A stretch of 59,466 nt of DNA, from positions 1 through 59,466 of the forward strand of contig CALUZM010000007.1 in assembly GCA_944325245.1 (NCBI GenBank), given 5' to 3'. Position 1 is the stretch's first letter; every line of letters begins with the position of its first letter. Below are positions 17,917 through 29,117 of this stretch, one piece after another. The notes under the pieces are model-generated. The model had not been told where the DNA came from and did no database searches. It saw only the letters and a program-made list of their open reading frames with translations. Both the position numbers and the translations under genes were made by a program. This DNA is from an uncultured Massilimicrobiota sp. Lineage in GTDB: Bacteria; Bacillota_I; Bacilli_A; Erysipelotrichales; Coprobacillaceae.

Positions 17917-19584
17917 CTATTCTTTGACTTTTAAAACAGCTCCAGTATTGGCAGATGTCACCATAGAAGCATATTTTTTCAAATATCCTTTCACAACTGG
18001 TAATTTTGGTTTAAAATTCTTTCTTCTTTCTGCTAACTCTTCATCACTAACTAACAATTCAATACGATGATTGATAATATCAATATCAATCATATCTCCT
18101 TCTTCTACAAGACCAATTGGTCCTCCTACTGCTGCTTCTGGTGAAACATGTCCAATAGAAGCTCCACGTGTTGCGCCAGAGAAACGACCATCCGTAATTA
18201 AAGCCACATCCTTATCTAATCCCATACCTGCGATTTCAGATGTTGGTGATAACATTTCTCTCATACCTGGTCCACCTTTTGGTCCTTCATAACGAATGAC
18301 AACAACATCTCCTGCCACAATCTTACCAGCACGAATAGCAGCTATTGCATCTTCTTCACAATCAAAGACTCTAGCTGGTCCTTTGTGTTGTAACATTTCT
18401 GGTGCCACTGCACTTTGTTTAACAACACAGCTATCAGGTGCTAAATTTCCTTTCAATACAGCAATACCACCTGTTTTCATATATGGATTTTCGACAGGAC
18501 GGATAATATTTGGATCTAAATTGACACATCCTTCAATATTTTCTTTTAATGTTTTTGTTGTATAAGTCAAAACATCAGTGTGTAAAATACCTAATTTATC
18601 TAATTCATTCATCACCGCATACACGCCACCAGCTTCATTTAAATCTTCCATAAAAGTATCTCCAGCTGGAGCTAAATGACATAAGTTTGGTGTATGTTGA
18701 CTGATTTCATTAGCAATCTCTAAATTTAACTCAACGCCTGCTTCATAAGCTATCGCTGGTAAATGCAACATAGAGTTTGTTGAACATCCTAAAGCCATAT
18801 CAACAGTTAAGGCATTTAAGAAAGCTTCTTTTGTCATAATATCTCTTGGTTTGATATCCTTTTTGACTAATTCCATAATTTGCATACCTGCATGTTTAGC
18901 CAATCTAATTCTTTCACTATAAACAGCTGGAATTGTTCCATTACCTTTTAACCCCATTCCTAAAACTTCAGTTAAACAGTTCATTGAATTTGCTGTATAC
19001 ATACCAGAACATGATCCACATGTTGGACATGCTTTTTCTTCAAATTCTTTGAGTTTTTCAGCTGTAATTTTTCCTGCATTAAATTGCCCAACAGCTTCAA
19101 ATAATGATGATAAACATGTTTGTTTACCATCCAATCTTCTTCCTGCCAGCATTGGTCCCCCACTGACAAAAATGGTTGGGATGTTAATTCTTGCTGCTGC
19201 CATCAACAAACCAGGAACATTTTTATCACAGTTTGGAATCATAACCAAACCATCAAATTGATGAGCATTAGCTAAGCATTCTGTGCTATCGCAAATCAAT
19301 TCTCTTGTCACTAAAGAATATTTCATTCCTGTATGATTCATCGCAATACCATCACAAACTGCAATGGCAGGAATTTCAACAGGTGTTCCTCCTGCTAAAT
19401 AAATTCCTTTTTTCACTGCCTCCGCAATTTTATCTAGATTCATATGACCTGGAACAATTTCATTATAAGAATTCACCACCCCAATAAGTGGTCTATCTAA
19501 TTCCTCTTCAGTCATACCTAACGCATTAAATAATGAACGATGTGGAGCTCTTTCCACACCTTTTTTGACTTGATCACTTTTCAT
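17917..19584 (-). CDS. ilvD: Dihydroxy-acid dehydratase
   Basis: Fe-S dehydratase of the branched-chain pathway (dihydroxyisovalerate to ketoisovalerate). 555 aa with cluster Cys residues in PNCDKNVPG and [12 protein letters not shown] start it at the ATG at 19584, seven bases after GGAGG; the ATG two codons earlier is too close to that site. Fifteen bases after leuB. Confidence 0.96.
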   Translation of the reverse strand: MKSDQVKKGVERAPHRSLFNALGMTEEELDRPLIGVVNSYNEIVPGHMNLDKIAEAVKKGIYLAGGTPVEIPAIAVCDGIAMNHTGMKYSLVTRELICDSTECLANAHQFDGLVMIPNCDKNVPGLLMAAARINIPTIFVSGGPMLAGRRLDGKQTCLSSLFEAVGQFNAGKITAEKLKEFEEKACPTCGSCSGMYTANSMNCLTEVLGMGLKGNGTIPAVYSERIRLAKHAGMQIMELVKKDIKPRDIMTKEAFLNALTVDMALGCSTNSMLHLPAIAYEAGVELNLEIANEISQHTPNLCHLAPAGDTFMEDLNEAGGVYAVMNELDKLGILHTDVLTYTTKTLKENIEGCVNLDPNIIRPVENPYMKTGGIAVLKGNLAPDSCVVKQSAVAPEMLQHKGPARVFDCEEDAIAAIRAGKIVAGDVVVIRYEGPKGGPGMREMLSPTSEIAGMGLDKDVALITDGRFSGATRGASIGHVSPEAAVGGPIGLVEEGDMIDIDIINHRIELLVSDEELAERRKNFKPKLPVVKGYLKKYASMVTSANTGAVLKVKE

Positions 19585-19599
19585 GTTCATACCTCCCCA

Positions 19600-20682
19600 T
19601 TACAAGTTTTCTACAATATATTGTCCCATCTCTTCACAAGAGACTTGTGTTTTTCCTTGAGACATAATATCAACTGTTCGATAACCTTTTTCCAAGACTT
19701 TTTCAACAGCTTTTTCAATCATATCTGCTTCTGCATCCATATCAAATGAATAACGAAGCATCATGGCTGCAGAAAGAATCGTTGCGATTGGATTGGCTAA
19801 ATTCTTTCCTGCAATATCCGGTGCACTTCCATGACTTGGTTCATACATACCCAGTTTATCTTCTCTTAGTGATGCACTAGATAACATACCAATAGATCCT
19901 GTAATCATGCTGGCTTCGTCACTTAAAATATCTCCAAACATATTTTCTGTTAGAATAACATCAAACTGACATGGATCTTTGACTAACTGCATCGCACAGT
20001 TATCCACAAGCATATGTTCTAATTCAACATCTGGATAATCTTTGGCGACTTCATTGACAACTTTTCGCCATAAACGTGATGTATCCAAAACATTGGCCTT
20101 ATCGACACTTGTCACTTTATGACGACGTTTCATGGCAATGTCAAAAGCTCGTTTGGCAATACGGCGAATTTCTGCTTCACTATAAATTAAATTATCATGA
20201 GCTACTATTTGACCATCAATCTCTTTGGTTTCTCTTTCACCAAAATAAAGTCCACCTGTTAATTCACGAACAATGATCATATCAAAGCCTTGTTGGCTTA
20301 ATTCTTCTTTTAAAGGACAGGTCCCTTTTAATTCTTTATACAGATAAGCAGGTCTTAAATTTGCAAATAAGCCTAGAGCTTTACGCATTTTTAATAAACC
20401 AGCTTCTGGTCTTAGTGATGGTTCTAACTGATACCATGGTGAAGTATTCGTATCTCCACCGATAGACCCTAACAAAACAGCATCACTGTTTTGAGCAACT
20501 TGAATAGCTTCATCTGTCAATGGAACACCATATGCATCGATAGAAGCTCCACCCATTAAAATATATTGATAATGAAAAGTATGATGGCATTTTTCTGCTA
20601 TAGCATTCAAGACATGCAACGAAGCATCCACAATTTCTGGGCCAATCCCATCACCTTTAATGACTGCTATTGTTTTTTCCAT
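19600..20682 (-). CDS. leuB: 3-isopropylmalate dehydrogenase
   Basis: NAD-dependent oxidative decarboxylation in leucine synthesis. 360 aa, begins [17 protein letters not shown], with the substrate loop [21 protein letters not shown]-type region (about 92-112) and the metal-binding [13 protein letters not shown] (about 250). Ribosome site AGAGGGGAT; three bases after leuD, so tightly coupled. Confidence 0.96.
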   Translation of the reverse strand: MEKTIAVIKGDGIGPEIVDASLHVLNAIAEKCHHTFHYQYILMGGASIDAYGVPLTDEAIQVAQNSDAVLLGSIGGDTNTSPWYQLEPSLRPEAGLLKMRKALGLFANLRPAYLYKELKGTCPLKEELSQQGFDMIIVRELTGGLYFGERETKEIDGQIVAHDNLIYSEAEIRRIAKRAFDIAMKRRHKVTSVDKANVLDTSRLWRKVVNEVAKDYPDVELEHMLVDNCAMQLVKDPCQFDVILTENMFGDILSDEASMITGSIGMLSSASLREDKLGMYEPSHGSAPDIAGKNLANPIATILSAAMMLRYSFDMDAEADMIEKAVEKVLEKGYRTVDIMSQGKTQVSCEEMGQYIVENL

Positions 20683-20685
20683 GAC

Positions 20686-21180
20686 TTATCCCCTCTTCTT
20701 TTCATTCACATAATTCACTAATCCATTGGCCTGAATCATTTTTTGTAAAAATTCAGGGAATGGTTGTGCCTGATACTCTCTATTTTTTGTAAGATTCTTA
20801 ATAATTCCTGTATCAAAATCAACTTCCACCTGATCTCCTTCATCAATATCTTGAGCAGCTTCAGGACATTCTAAGATGGCAAAGCCAATATTAATAGAAT
20901 TACGATAAAAAATACGAGCAAAAGACTGGGCAATCACGCAGCTGACTCCAGCTGTTTTTAAAGCTAATGGCGCATGTTCACGTGAAGAACCACATCCAAA
21001 GTTCTTTCCTGCTACCATAATATCTCCCGGATTTAATCTTTCCACAAATGTTGGATCAATATCCACCATCGCATGACTGGCTAATTCCTGTGCATCAAAT
21101 GAATTTAAATAACGTGCTGGGATAATAACATCAGTATCCACATTATCCCCATATTTTAAAACTTTTCCTTTGGCTTTCAT
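20686..21180 (-). CDS. leuD: 3-isopropylmalate dehydratase small subunit
   Basis: Swivelling small subunit of isopropylmalate isomerase. 164 aa, the short form typical of Bacillota/archaeal LeuCD, with [16 protein letters not shown] at the start and [11 protein letters not shown]. One base separates it from leuC, consistent with 1:1 synthesis. Confidence 0.95.
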   Translation of the reverse strand: MKAKGKVLKYGDNVDTDVIIPARYLNSFDAQELASHAMVDIDPTFVERLNPGDIMVAGKNFGCGSSREHAPLALKTAGVSCVIAQSFARIFYRNSINIGFAILECPEAAQDIDEGDQVEVDFDTGIIKNLTKNREYQAQPFPEFLQKMIQANGLVNYVNEKKRG

Positions 21181-21181
21181 G

Positions 21182-22453
21182 TTATTCTCCCACCTTTCTT
21201 GGATCAGCTATATATCCGGCAATTGCACTCGCTGCCGCAACTTCAGGAGACGCTAAATAAATTAAAGATTCTGTATCTCCCATTCTTCCTACAAAGTTAC
21301 GATTTGTTGTGGAAACACATTTTTCACCTTTAGCCATGACTCCCATATGACCACCCATACATGGACCACAGCTTGGTGTATTGAATGCACATCCTGCTTC
21401 AACAAAGATTTCAGCCAAACCTTCACGAATACATTCCACAAAGATTTTCTGTGTTGCAGGAATGACCATGACTCTGAGCGTATCAGCAACTTTCTTTCCT
21501 TTTAAGATAGCAGCTGCTTTACGCAAATCACTTAAGCGACCATTCGTACATGAACCAATCACAACCTGATCGATATAAATCTTTTCACTTTCATTGATTT
21601 CTTCCATTGTATGTGCATTTCCTGGTAAATGAGGGAAAGCAACAGTTGGTGTAATCTTTGACAAATCAACTTCAATGACTTCATCATATTCAGCATCTTC
21701 ATCTGCCTGGTATTCTTTATAGCTTTTCTTTGAATGTTTTTTCATATATTCTCTAGTCTTGTCATCTACTGGGAAAATACCATTTTTCGCTCCAGCTTCA
21801 ATGGCCATATTACAAATGGTAAAACGATCATCCATCGTTAAAGAAGCGACACCATCGCCAGTAAATTCCATTGATTTATATAAAGCCCCATCAACACCAA
21901 TACGACCAATAATATGTAAAATCACATCCTTACCACTAACATAAGGCTGTAGTTTTCCTTTTAATACAAACTTGATAGCACTAGGTACCTTGAACCATAG
22001 TTCTCCTGTCGCCATACCTGTCGCAATATCTGTTGTTCCAACACCTGTTGAAAATGCCCCTAACGCTCCATAAGTACAAGTATGAGAATCAGCTCCAATG
22101 ATACACTCTCCAGCCACAACAATTCCCTGTTCTGGTAAAATCGCATGTTCAACACCACATTTTCCCTGTTCCATATGATGTGTTAAACATTGTTCTCTAG
22201 AAAATTCTCTAATAGCCTTAGAATTTTCTGCTGATTTCATATCTTTATTAGGCGTAAAATGATCAGGAACCAAAACAACCTTATCCTTATCAAAAACATG
22301 GTCAGCCATTTGCTTAAAGATTGGCAAAGCCATTGGTCCTGTAATATCATTCGCCATTACAACATCTAATTTTGCTTCAATTAACTGCCCAGCTGTGACT
22401 TCTTTTAATCCAGCATGATCAGCTAATATTTTTTGTGTCATCGTCATTGACAT
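21182..22453 (-). CDS. leuC: 3-isopropylmalate dehydratase large subunit
   Basis: [4Fe-4S] aconitase-family subunit. 423 aa. Cluster Cys are in [12 protein letters not shown] (about 300) and in [13 protein letters not shown] (about 360). I start it at the ATG at 22453 ([10 protein letters not shown]) behind AAGGGGG; the frame is open 12 codons further but has no ribosome site. Length fits the short LeuC class that partners with a short LeuD. The 84-base gap to ilvC holds two hairpins. Confidence 0.95.
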   Translation of the reverse strand: MSMTMTQKILADHAGLKEVTAGQLIEAKLDVVMANDITGPMALPIFKQMADHVFDKDKVVLVPDHFTPNKDMKSAENSKAIREFSREQCLTHHMEQGKCGVEHAILPEQGIVVAGECIIGADSHTCTYGALGAFSTGVGTTDIATGMATGELWFKVPSAIKFVLKGKLQPYVSGKDVILHIIGRIGVDGALYKSMEFTGDGVASLTMDDRFTICNMAIEAGAKNGIFPVDDKTREYMKKHSKKSYKEYQADEDAEYDEVIEVDLSKITPTVAFPHLPGNAHTMEEINESEKIYIDQVVIGSCTNGRLSDLRKAAAILKGKKVADTLRVMVIPATQKIFVECIREGLAEIFVEAGCAFNTPSCGPCMGGHMGVMAKGEKCVSTTNRNFVGRMGDTESLIYLASPEVAAASAIAGYIADPRKVGE

Positions 22454-22484
22454 GTTTTTAATCCCCCTTATCACTTTGTATGTC

Positions 22485-22534
22485 CTCACTAAAGAGCTTT
22501 CTCACTCTTTACTGAGCACACACAAAGTGTGTGT
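22485..22534 (-). other. Two consecutive hairpins between ilvC and leuC
   Basis: Minus strand: first a 7-bp GTGTGTG-type stem with a 3-base loop (22517-22533), then a 12-base stem with one mismatch, CTCAGTAAAGAG with CTCTTTAGTGAG (22485-22516). Neither is followed by a T-run, so they are not ordinary terminators. They may be an mRNA-processing or stabilising element. Confidence 0.65.
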
Positions 22535-22537
22535 GTC

Positions 22538-24074
<1,537 letters not shown>

Positions 24075-24077
24075 AAT

Positions 24078-25763
24078 CTATCCTTCCTTTTTAATATTTT
24101 TATATATACGATTCATGGCTGAAATCATAGCTTTAATTGTTGCCGTTGTGATATTCAAATGAACACCCACACCATATTCACATTCTTCAACACCTAATGG
24201 GCGTAGCTGAACATAAGCAGCAGCCTTAGAATTAGAACCTGATGTCAAAGCATGTTCACTATAATTAACCAATTCTGTATATAAGAAATCATCTGTTGAG
24301 TTAAATGCATTCTTTACAGCATCGATTGGTCCATTACCATATCCAATTAAAGTTTTTAATTCTCCATGATCTTCGATTGTCACTTCAGCACGTCTTTCAT
24401 ATTCATTATCTTCATCACTAATATCAATCAGTCTTTGTTTAATAAATTTGTATGGATATTCAATATCAATATATTCTTTCTTAAATGTATCATAGATACG
24501 TTCTGGAGATACTTCTCCCTCTAATTCACTGATATTTTGAATAGATTTCGCAAAATCTGCCTGCAATGCTTTTGGTAAATGATAACCAAAAACAGTTTCC
24601 ATAACAAAGGCAACGCCACCTTTTCCAGACTGTGAATTAATACGTACAATTGGTTCATACTGACGATTTAAATCAGCTGGATCAATTGGCAAATATGGCA
24701 CTTCCCAAATACCATCACCACGTTGATGATAAGCATACATACCTTTATTGATAGCATCCTGATGGCTGCCAGAGAAAGCTGTAAAGACAAGTTCTCCAGC
24801 GTATGGTTGTCTAGGTGGAACTTCCATTTTGGTACATTTTTCATAAACATTCTTAATTTGATTCATTTGTCCAAGTTCCAATTTTGGATCAATACCATGT
24901 GTAAACATATTTAAAGCCAATGTGATAATATCAACATTTCCTGTTCTTTCTCCATTCCCAAAGAGAGTTCCTTCAACACGATCAGCACCAGCTAATAAAG
25001 CCAGTTCAGTCGCTGCAACGCCACATCCTCTATCATTATGTGGATGTACACTGACAATAACTCTTTCACGATCTTTGAAATGACGACACATCCACTCAAT
25101 CTGATCTGCATAGACATTTGGCGTATCCATTTCCACTGTAGATGGCAAATTGATAATCACTTTACGCTCTTTTGAAGCTCCCCATGTATCCAAAACAGCT
25201 TCACAGACTTCCATAGCATAATCAACTTCTGTTCCAGTAAAGCTTTCTGGTGAATATTCCAAAATGACTTCACCATCAAAATCCTGTGATAAATCTTTGA
25301 CTAATTTTGTCCCATCAACAGCAATCTGTTTAATTTCTTCCTTACTTTTATGAAAGACAACATCCCTTTGTAAAATAGATGTTGAATTATAAATATGCAC
25401 AACAGCTTTTTTTAATCCCTTTAATGATTCAAAAGTTCTTTTAATTAAATGTTCTCTAGCCTGTGTTAAGACTTGAACAGTAACATCATCAGGTATTAAA
25501 TTCTTTTCTATTAATAATCTTAAAAAATCATACTCAATCTGTGATGATGATGGAAAACCAACTTCAATTTCTTTAAATCCCAAACGAACAAGGAGCTGAA
25601 ACATTTCTACTTTTTCATCAATACTCATTGGTGTAATCAATGCCTGATTTCCATCACGTAAATCAACTGAACACCAGATAGGTGCATGTTCAATTTCATG
25701 ATCTGGCCATGTACGATCTGTTAATTTGATTGTTTCAAACTTTTTATATTTTTTATAATTCAT
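24078..25763 (-). CDS. leuA: 2-isopropylmalate synthase (long, type 2)
   Basis: Condenses acetyl-CoA with 2-ketoisovalerate, the first leucine-specific step. 561 aa. N-terminal TIM barrel with WCSVDLRDGNQAL (about 38-50) and the metal HxH motif VSVHPHNDRGCG (about 237). C-terminal leucine-feedback domain (EDHGELKTLIGYGNGPIDA). The sequence RTWPDHEIEHAP marks the LeuA2/actinobacterial-style group rather than the Bacillus type. The ATG at 25763 has GGGGAGGA; the open frame upstream runs into the T-box terminator. First gene of the operon. Confidence 0.95.
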   Translation of the reverse strand: MNYKKYKKFETIKLTDRTWPDHEIEHAPIWCSVDLRDGNQALITPMSIDEKVEMFQLLVRLGFKEIEVGFPSSSQIEYDFLRLLIEKNLIPDDVTVQVLTQAREHLIKRTFESLKGLKKAVVHIYNSTSILQRDVVFHKSKEEIKQIAVDGTKLVKDLSQDFDGEVILEYSPESFTGTEVDYAMEVCEAVLDTWGASKERKVIINLPSTVEMDTPNVYADQIEWMCRHFKDRERVIVSVHPHNDRGCGVAATELALLAGADRVEGTLFGNGERTGNVDIITLALNMFTHGIDPKLELGQMNQIKNVYEKCTKMEVPPRQPYAGELVFTAFSGSHQDAINKGMYAYHQRGDGIWEVPYLPIDPADLNRQYEPIVRINSQSGKGGVAFVMETVFGYHLPKALQADFAKSIQNISELEGEVSPERIYDTFKKEYIDIEYPYKFIKQRLIDISDEDNEYERRAEVTIEDHGELKTLIGYGNGPIDAVKNAFNSTDDFLYTELVNYSEHALTSGSNSKAAAYVQLRPLGVEECEYGVGVHLNITTATIKAMISAMNRIYKNIKKEG

Positions 25764-25787
25764 CTTCTTCCTCCCCTTTCCTATAAT

Positions 25788-25834
25788 AAAAAATCTCGTT
25801 CTCATTATGAAAAAATTCATAATAGAGGACGAGA
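25788..25834 (-). terminator. T-box terminator hairpin
   Basis: Long stem TCTCGT..ATTATGAA with TTCATAAT..ACGAGA and six T on the minus strand, just before the leuA ribosome site. It is the off-state structure of the T-box. Confidence 0.9.
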
Positions 25835-26086
25835 GTTCATGACTTCGTGGTTCCACCTCATATTCATTATTGCCTCACGACAATAACCTTATCAAGTACG
25901 CTTATCTTATAAGTTCATACTCTAGCGTGATAACGGTCGCATTCCGTAGCAGCTTACTATACTTTCAGTGCTCTACTCAAGGACGAGTTCAATAATATTC
26001 TCACAATTCTTTTCACCAGCCAGAATTTCTCTACGCTTCCCCTATTATTTACTATTTCCTATCACTGTATTTATTATAGAGTTGTT
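25788..26086 (-). promoter_or_regulatory. Leucine T-box leader of the leu-ilv operon
   Basis: A tRNA-sensing leader of about 300 nt. Stem I: base CAGTG/CACTG, AGGA/TCCT helix, specifier loop with AGTA on the 5' side and GAACTCG on the 3' side, then the AATAATA/TATTATT helix and an apical CTGGTGAAAA loop. The specifier is CTC (Leu) at 25985-25987. The conserved T-box (minus GAGGTGGAACCACG, 25845-25858) precedes the terminator. Uncharged tRNA-Leu should switch on the operon. The base in the UGGN bulge is A, which would pair with a U discriminator, not the usual A73 of tRNA-Leu. Confidence 0.92.
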
Positions 26087-26092
26087 GGATAT

Positions 26093-26121
26093 ATCATATA
26101 CCTTTTCTCAAACATAGTCAA
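26093..26121 (-). promoter_or_regulatory. Promoter of the leu-ilv operon
   Basis: -35 TTGACT (26116-26121), 17-base spacer, -10 TATGAT (26093-26098), just upstream of the T-box. The stretch from 26122 to 26261 is AT-rich and shows nothing else I can name. Confidence 0.75.
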
Positions 26122-26261
26122 CCATAATTTCTTTTTTTCAGTTCTCTTTTTTTCACTTTTATGAAAATAAATATATTATTTTTAGTGTTTTTCAAAAAAT
26201 AAAGTGCATTTTACAAACTATATCTACATCGCTTTAAAAGCATTTTTTTCGCTTTATATGC

Positions 26262-26291
26262 AAAAAAAGAATAACTACTAAGAGTTATTCT
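26262..26291 (-). terminator. Terminator after ddl
   Basis: Stem GAATAACT/AGTTATTC (8 bp) with a 6-base loop and seven T on the minus strand, overlapping the ddl stop. Confidence 0.85.
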
Positions 26292-27327
26292 ATCGTTCAA
26301 ATGCTAATTCAATTAATCGATCAATAAGATCACTATAAGAAAGACCATAATCAGCCATTAATTGTGGATACATCGAAATTTTTGTAAAACCAGGCATTGT
26401 GTTAATTTCATTCAAATAAACCTGATTTGTTTTCTTATCCAAAAAGAAATCAACACGTGAAAGACCATGTCCATCAATAGCTTTAAACACCTTCAATGCA
26501 TATTCTCTAATCTTTTCCTGAATATCAGCATCAACCAAAGCTGGAATACATGTCTTACTTTCTTCATCTTCATATTTTGATTCAAATGTATAAAATTCAC
26601 CATGAGGCATAATTTGTCCTACACGTGAAACAACTGGATCATCATTACCTAAGACTGCCGTTTCTAATTCAATACAGTCAATATATTCCTCTACAACAAT
26701 ATGACTATCATATTGTCCTGTCTGTTCAAGAATATCTAAAAAGTCCTCTTCTCTATCTACACGGAAGCATCCTACACTTGATCCAGAACGACTTGCTTTC
26801 ACAAAGCATGGAAAACCTAGTGTTTCTTTCACTGTTTTTAAAACGTCTTCTGTTTCTTCAAACTGTTGATTGACAACAACATATTTTCCATCATATCTTT
26901 TCTTCACATAGAGAGATTTGACTTGTGGAATCCCTACTGTCTGTAAGATTTTTTTCGTATATATTTTATCCATCGCAACACTTGAAGCTAAAGTATGGCA
27001 ACCAACATAAGGCACCTGAGCCAATTCAAATAAACCTTGGATGGTTCCATCTTCACCATATTTACCATGTAAAACTGGGAAAATAACATCTTGTTGTTGA
27101 ATAAGCTGATAGACATCTTTAACAGGTGTTGCCAAATCAAGCCAACCTTTTGTCGCAAGATCATCTTGCGTATCATCTAAAAGATACCATTGACCATCCT
27201 GATCAATACCAACCAAAGTTAAATCATAATAGTCTCTATGAAGATTTTTTAATACAGATGTACAAGACATTCTTGATACCAGATTTTCTGTAGATTGTCC
27301 TCCACATATAATCATTAATTTTTTCAT
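26290..27327 (-). CDS. ddl: D-alanine--D-alanine ligase
   Basis: ATP-grasp enzyme making D-Ala-D-Ala for peptidoglycan. 345 aa. N-terminal GGQSTENLVS, ATP-grasp core with CFVKASRSGSSVG (about 170), and C-terminal metal and substrate motif LNEINTMPGFTKISMYPQL. It overlaps the murF stop by four bases (ATGA), so the D-Ala-D-Ala maker and user are translationally coupled. The substrate-specificity loop is not clear enough by eye to rule out a D-Ala-D-Lac variant. Confidence 0.94.
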   Translation of the reverse strand: MKKLMIICGGQSTENLVSRMSCTSVLKNLHRDYYDLTLVGIDQDGQWYLLDDTQDDLATKGWLDLATPVKDVYQLIQQQDVIFPVLHGKYGEDGTIQGLFELAQVPYVGCHTLASSVAMDKIYTKKILQTVGIPQVKSLYVKKRYDGKYVVVNQQFEETEDVLKTVKETLGFPCFVKASRSGSSVGCFRVDREEDFLDILEQTGQYDSHIVVEEYIDCIELETAVLGNDDPVVSRVGQIMPHGEFYTFESKYEDEESKTCIPALVDADIQEKIREYALKVFKAIDGHGLSRVDFFLDKKTNQVYLNEINTMPGFTKISMYPQLMADYGLSYSDLIDRLIELAFER

Positions 27328-28676
27328 TTTTTATATGTCTCCTTTAAATACTCTACAATTTCTTGAAGATGCATACCATTTGATCCTTTTAAAAGAATCA
27401 CATCATGATCTTGAAGATGATTTTTTAATGCATCTATTAACTGTTGATTATTTTCAAAATGATATGTCTCTACGCCATGTTCTTGAGCCTTTAAAGCCAT
27501 CCACTGACTGGCCTGTCCAACACACCATAATTGATCAATATGTTTTTTAGCCACATACTCTCCAACTTCTTCATGAAAGGCTTGAGTATATTCTCCCAGT
27601 TCCAGCATATCAGCTAAAATCGCTATTTTTCTTTGAGGATATTGTGCCAAAACATCAAGACTTGATTTCATCGAATCTAAATTTGCATTGTATGTGCCAT
27701 CAATAACTTTTATATCCTGCGCAAGTTCAATCACATCCATACGCTTTTGTGTCAGTTCAAACTGTTCAATACCCGCAATACATTTTTTAATATCTATCTT
27801 TAAACTTAAGCCCACTGCAATCGCCAGCAAAGCATTCGTCACAAAGTGTTCTCCAGAAACAGGGACATGAACATGATATGTCTGATTCTGATAATCCAAA
27901 TCAAAATAAGATTCTTCCAAAAGTAATTGAATATGGTGGGCTCTTAACTGACAGTCTTCATTTTTACCAACGCGTATCATACGATAACCATTTTCTTCTA
28001 CACCATGTAAAAGATCATTGTCATCATTGATAATCAATACACCTTGAGAAGACAACCCTTCAACAATTTCCATCTTGGCCTTTAAGATATTCTCACGCGA
28101 TCCCAATTCACCAATATGCGCTGTTCCTACATTGGTGATCACAGCAACATCGGGCTTTGCGATTTTTGTCAAATGACGAATCTCTCCAAGATGATTCATC
28201 CCCATTTCCAAAACCATAACTTCTTCATCACGATGTCTCAAAATCGTAAGTGGCAATCCAATATGATTATTATAATTTCCTAAAGTCTTTAAAGCATGAT
28301 ACTGTGTTGAGACCACAGCATAAATCATATCTTTCGTACTAGTCTTGCCAACACTGCCAGTAATACCAACAACCTTAACATGACGATGCTCTCTTAAATA
28401 AGCAGCCATATCTGTCAACGCCTGCAAAGTATCTGGAACCAAAATCACATTTTTCTTAGGATAATCTATCACCTGTGATGTTATGACTGCCCCAGCACCT
28501 TTTTCAAAAGCCTGTTCAATAAACTGATGCCCATCGTTGTTTTCACCAATCAGAGGAATATACATATCTCCTTGCTGAATCTGTCTCGTATCTTGTGTAA
28601 AACCATGGATATCATCATTGATATTCCCACTTAATAACATTCCACCAGTGGCTTCTATAATCTCTTTTATTAACAT
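27324..28676 (-). CDS. murF: UDP-MurNAc-tripeptide--D-Ala-D-Ala ligase
   Basis: Adds D-Ala-D-Ala to UDP-MurNAc-tripeptide in the cytosol. 450 aa. N-terminal FTQDTRQIQQGDMYIPLIG, P-loop GSVGKTSTKD (about 107), central EMGMNHLGEI, and C-terminal DGTYNANLDSM. Start ATG with GAGGT upstream. First gene of a two-gene unit with ddl. Confidence 0.95.
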   Translation of the reverse strand: MLIKEIIEATGGMLLSGNINDDIHGFTQDTRQIQQGDMYIPLIGENNDGHQFIEQAFEKGAGAVITSQVIDYPKKNVILVPDTLQALTDMAAYLREHRHVKVVGITGSVGKTSTKDMIYAVVSTQYHALKTLGNYNNHIGLPLTILRHRDEEVMVLEMGMNHLGEIRHLTKIAKPDVAVITNVGTAHIGELGSRENILKAKMEIVEGLSSQGVLIINDDNDLLHGVEENGYRMIRVGKNEDCQLRAHHIQLLLEESYFDLDYQNQTYHVHVPVSGEHFVTNALLAIAVGLSLKIDIKKCIAGIEQFELTQKRMDVIELAQDIKVIDGTYNANLDSMKSSLDVLAQYPQRKIAILADMLELGEYTQAFHEEVGEYVAKKHIDQLWCVGQASQWMALKAQEHGVETYHFENNQQLIDALKNHLQDHDVILLKGSNGMHLQEIVEYLKETYKK

Positions 28677-28705
28677 ATTTTTACCTCATTTTTAATATAT
28701 GCACT

Positions 28706-28714
28706 ATTATAGCA
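28706..28714 (-). promoter_or_regulatory. Extended -10 promoter of murF-ddl
   Basis: Minus-strand TGCTATAAT about 30 bases before the murF start; no good -35. Confidence 0.55.
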
Positions 28715-28757
28715 CCAGTTGACTTGGAATGCTATGAAATTTTCTTGATTGCACATA

Positions 28758-28787
28758 ATAAAAAATAGCTGTTGAAAACAACTATTT
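28758..28787 (-). terminator. Terminator of the rapZ-whiA unit
   Basis: Stem AAATA..GTTG/CAAC..TATTT with a 3-base bulge, then TTTTTT on the minus strand, after the last gene of the unit. Confidence 0.65.
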
Positions 28788-29117
28788 CTTACAATATTCA
28801 GATTCTAAAATATCTCTATTTGAAGATTGATAATATGACATAGATAATTTTGTTTCATCAGATAAATAATCATGATAATCAATCATGCCCTGAAAAATGC
28901 CATAAAACTGATAGACATACATAATGCCACCACAATCTCGAATACGTTTTTTAAAACTCTGCACCACTTGATGATAATCGAAAGATGTTTCGACATATAA
29001 GAATATCTTTGGACCTTTTTGTTTAATTATTGTGATGGATTGAATACCTTGAATAGGTGCCTGCTTTAACCATTCTAATATTTTTTGATATCTGGCTGCA
29101 ACCAATACAACAACCAT
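28782..29117 (-). CDS. Small protein of unknown function (111 aa)
   Basis: I do not recognise this protein. It is a soluble-looking alpha/beta mix with no signal peptide and is rich in Tyr and Gln toward the C-terminus (YYQSSNRD). The start ATG shares one base with the stop of the preceding gene (TAATG) and has AGGAGAT upstream, so it is translationally coupled to the zinc-ribbon membrane protein. That tight coupling, and the terminator right after it, support a real gene. A functional link to the neighbour is inferred only from the coupling. Confidence 0.7.
   Translation of the reverse strand: MVVVLVAARYQKILEWLKQAPIQGIQSITIIKQKGPKIFLYVETSFDYHQVVQSFKKRIRDCGGIMYVYQFYGIFQGMIDYHDYLSDETKLSMSYYQSSNRDILESEYCKK

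Noticed and set aside
18071-18565. Two plus-strand frames inside ilvD
   Set aside because: Antisense shadows of ilvD without ribosome sites; the encoded proteins have no plausible features.
22516-22536. GT/CA-rich run read as a simple repeat or phase-variation tract
   Set aside because: It is a short hairpin of 7 bp outside coding sequence, too short for slippage-type repeats.
25788-26086. A protein-coding extension of leuA at its N-terminus
   Set aside because: The open frame runs through the T-box terminator; the ribosome site and family N-terminus place the start at 25763.
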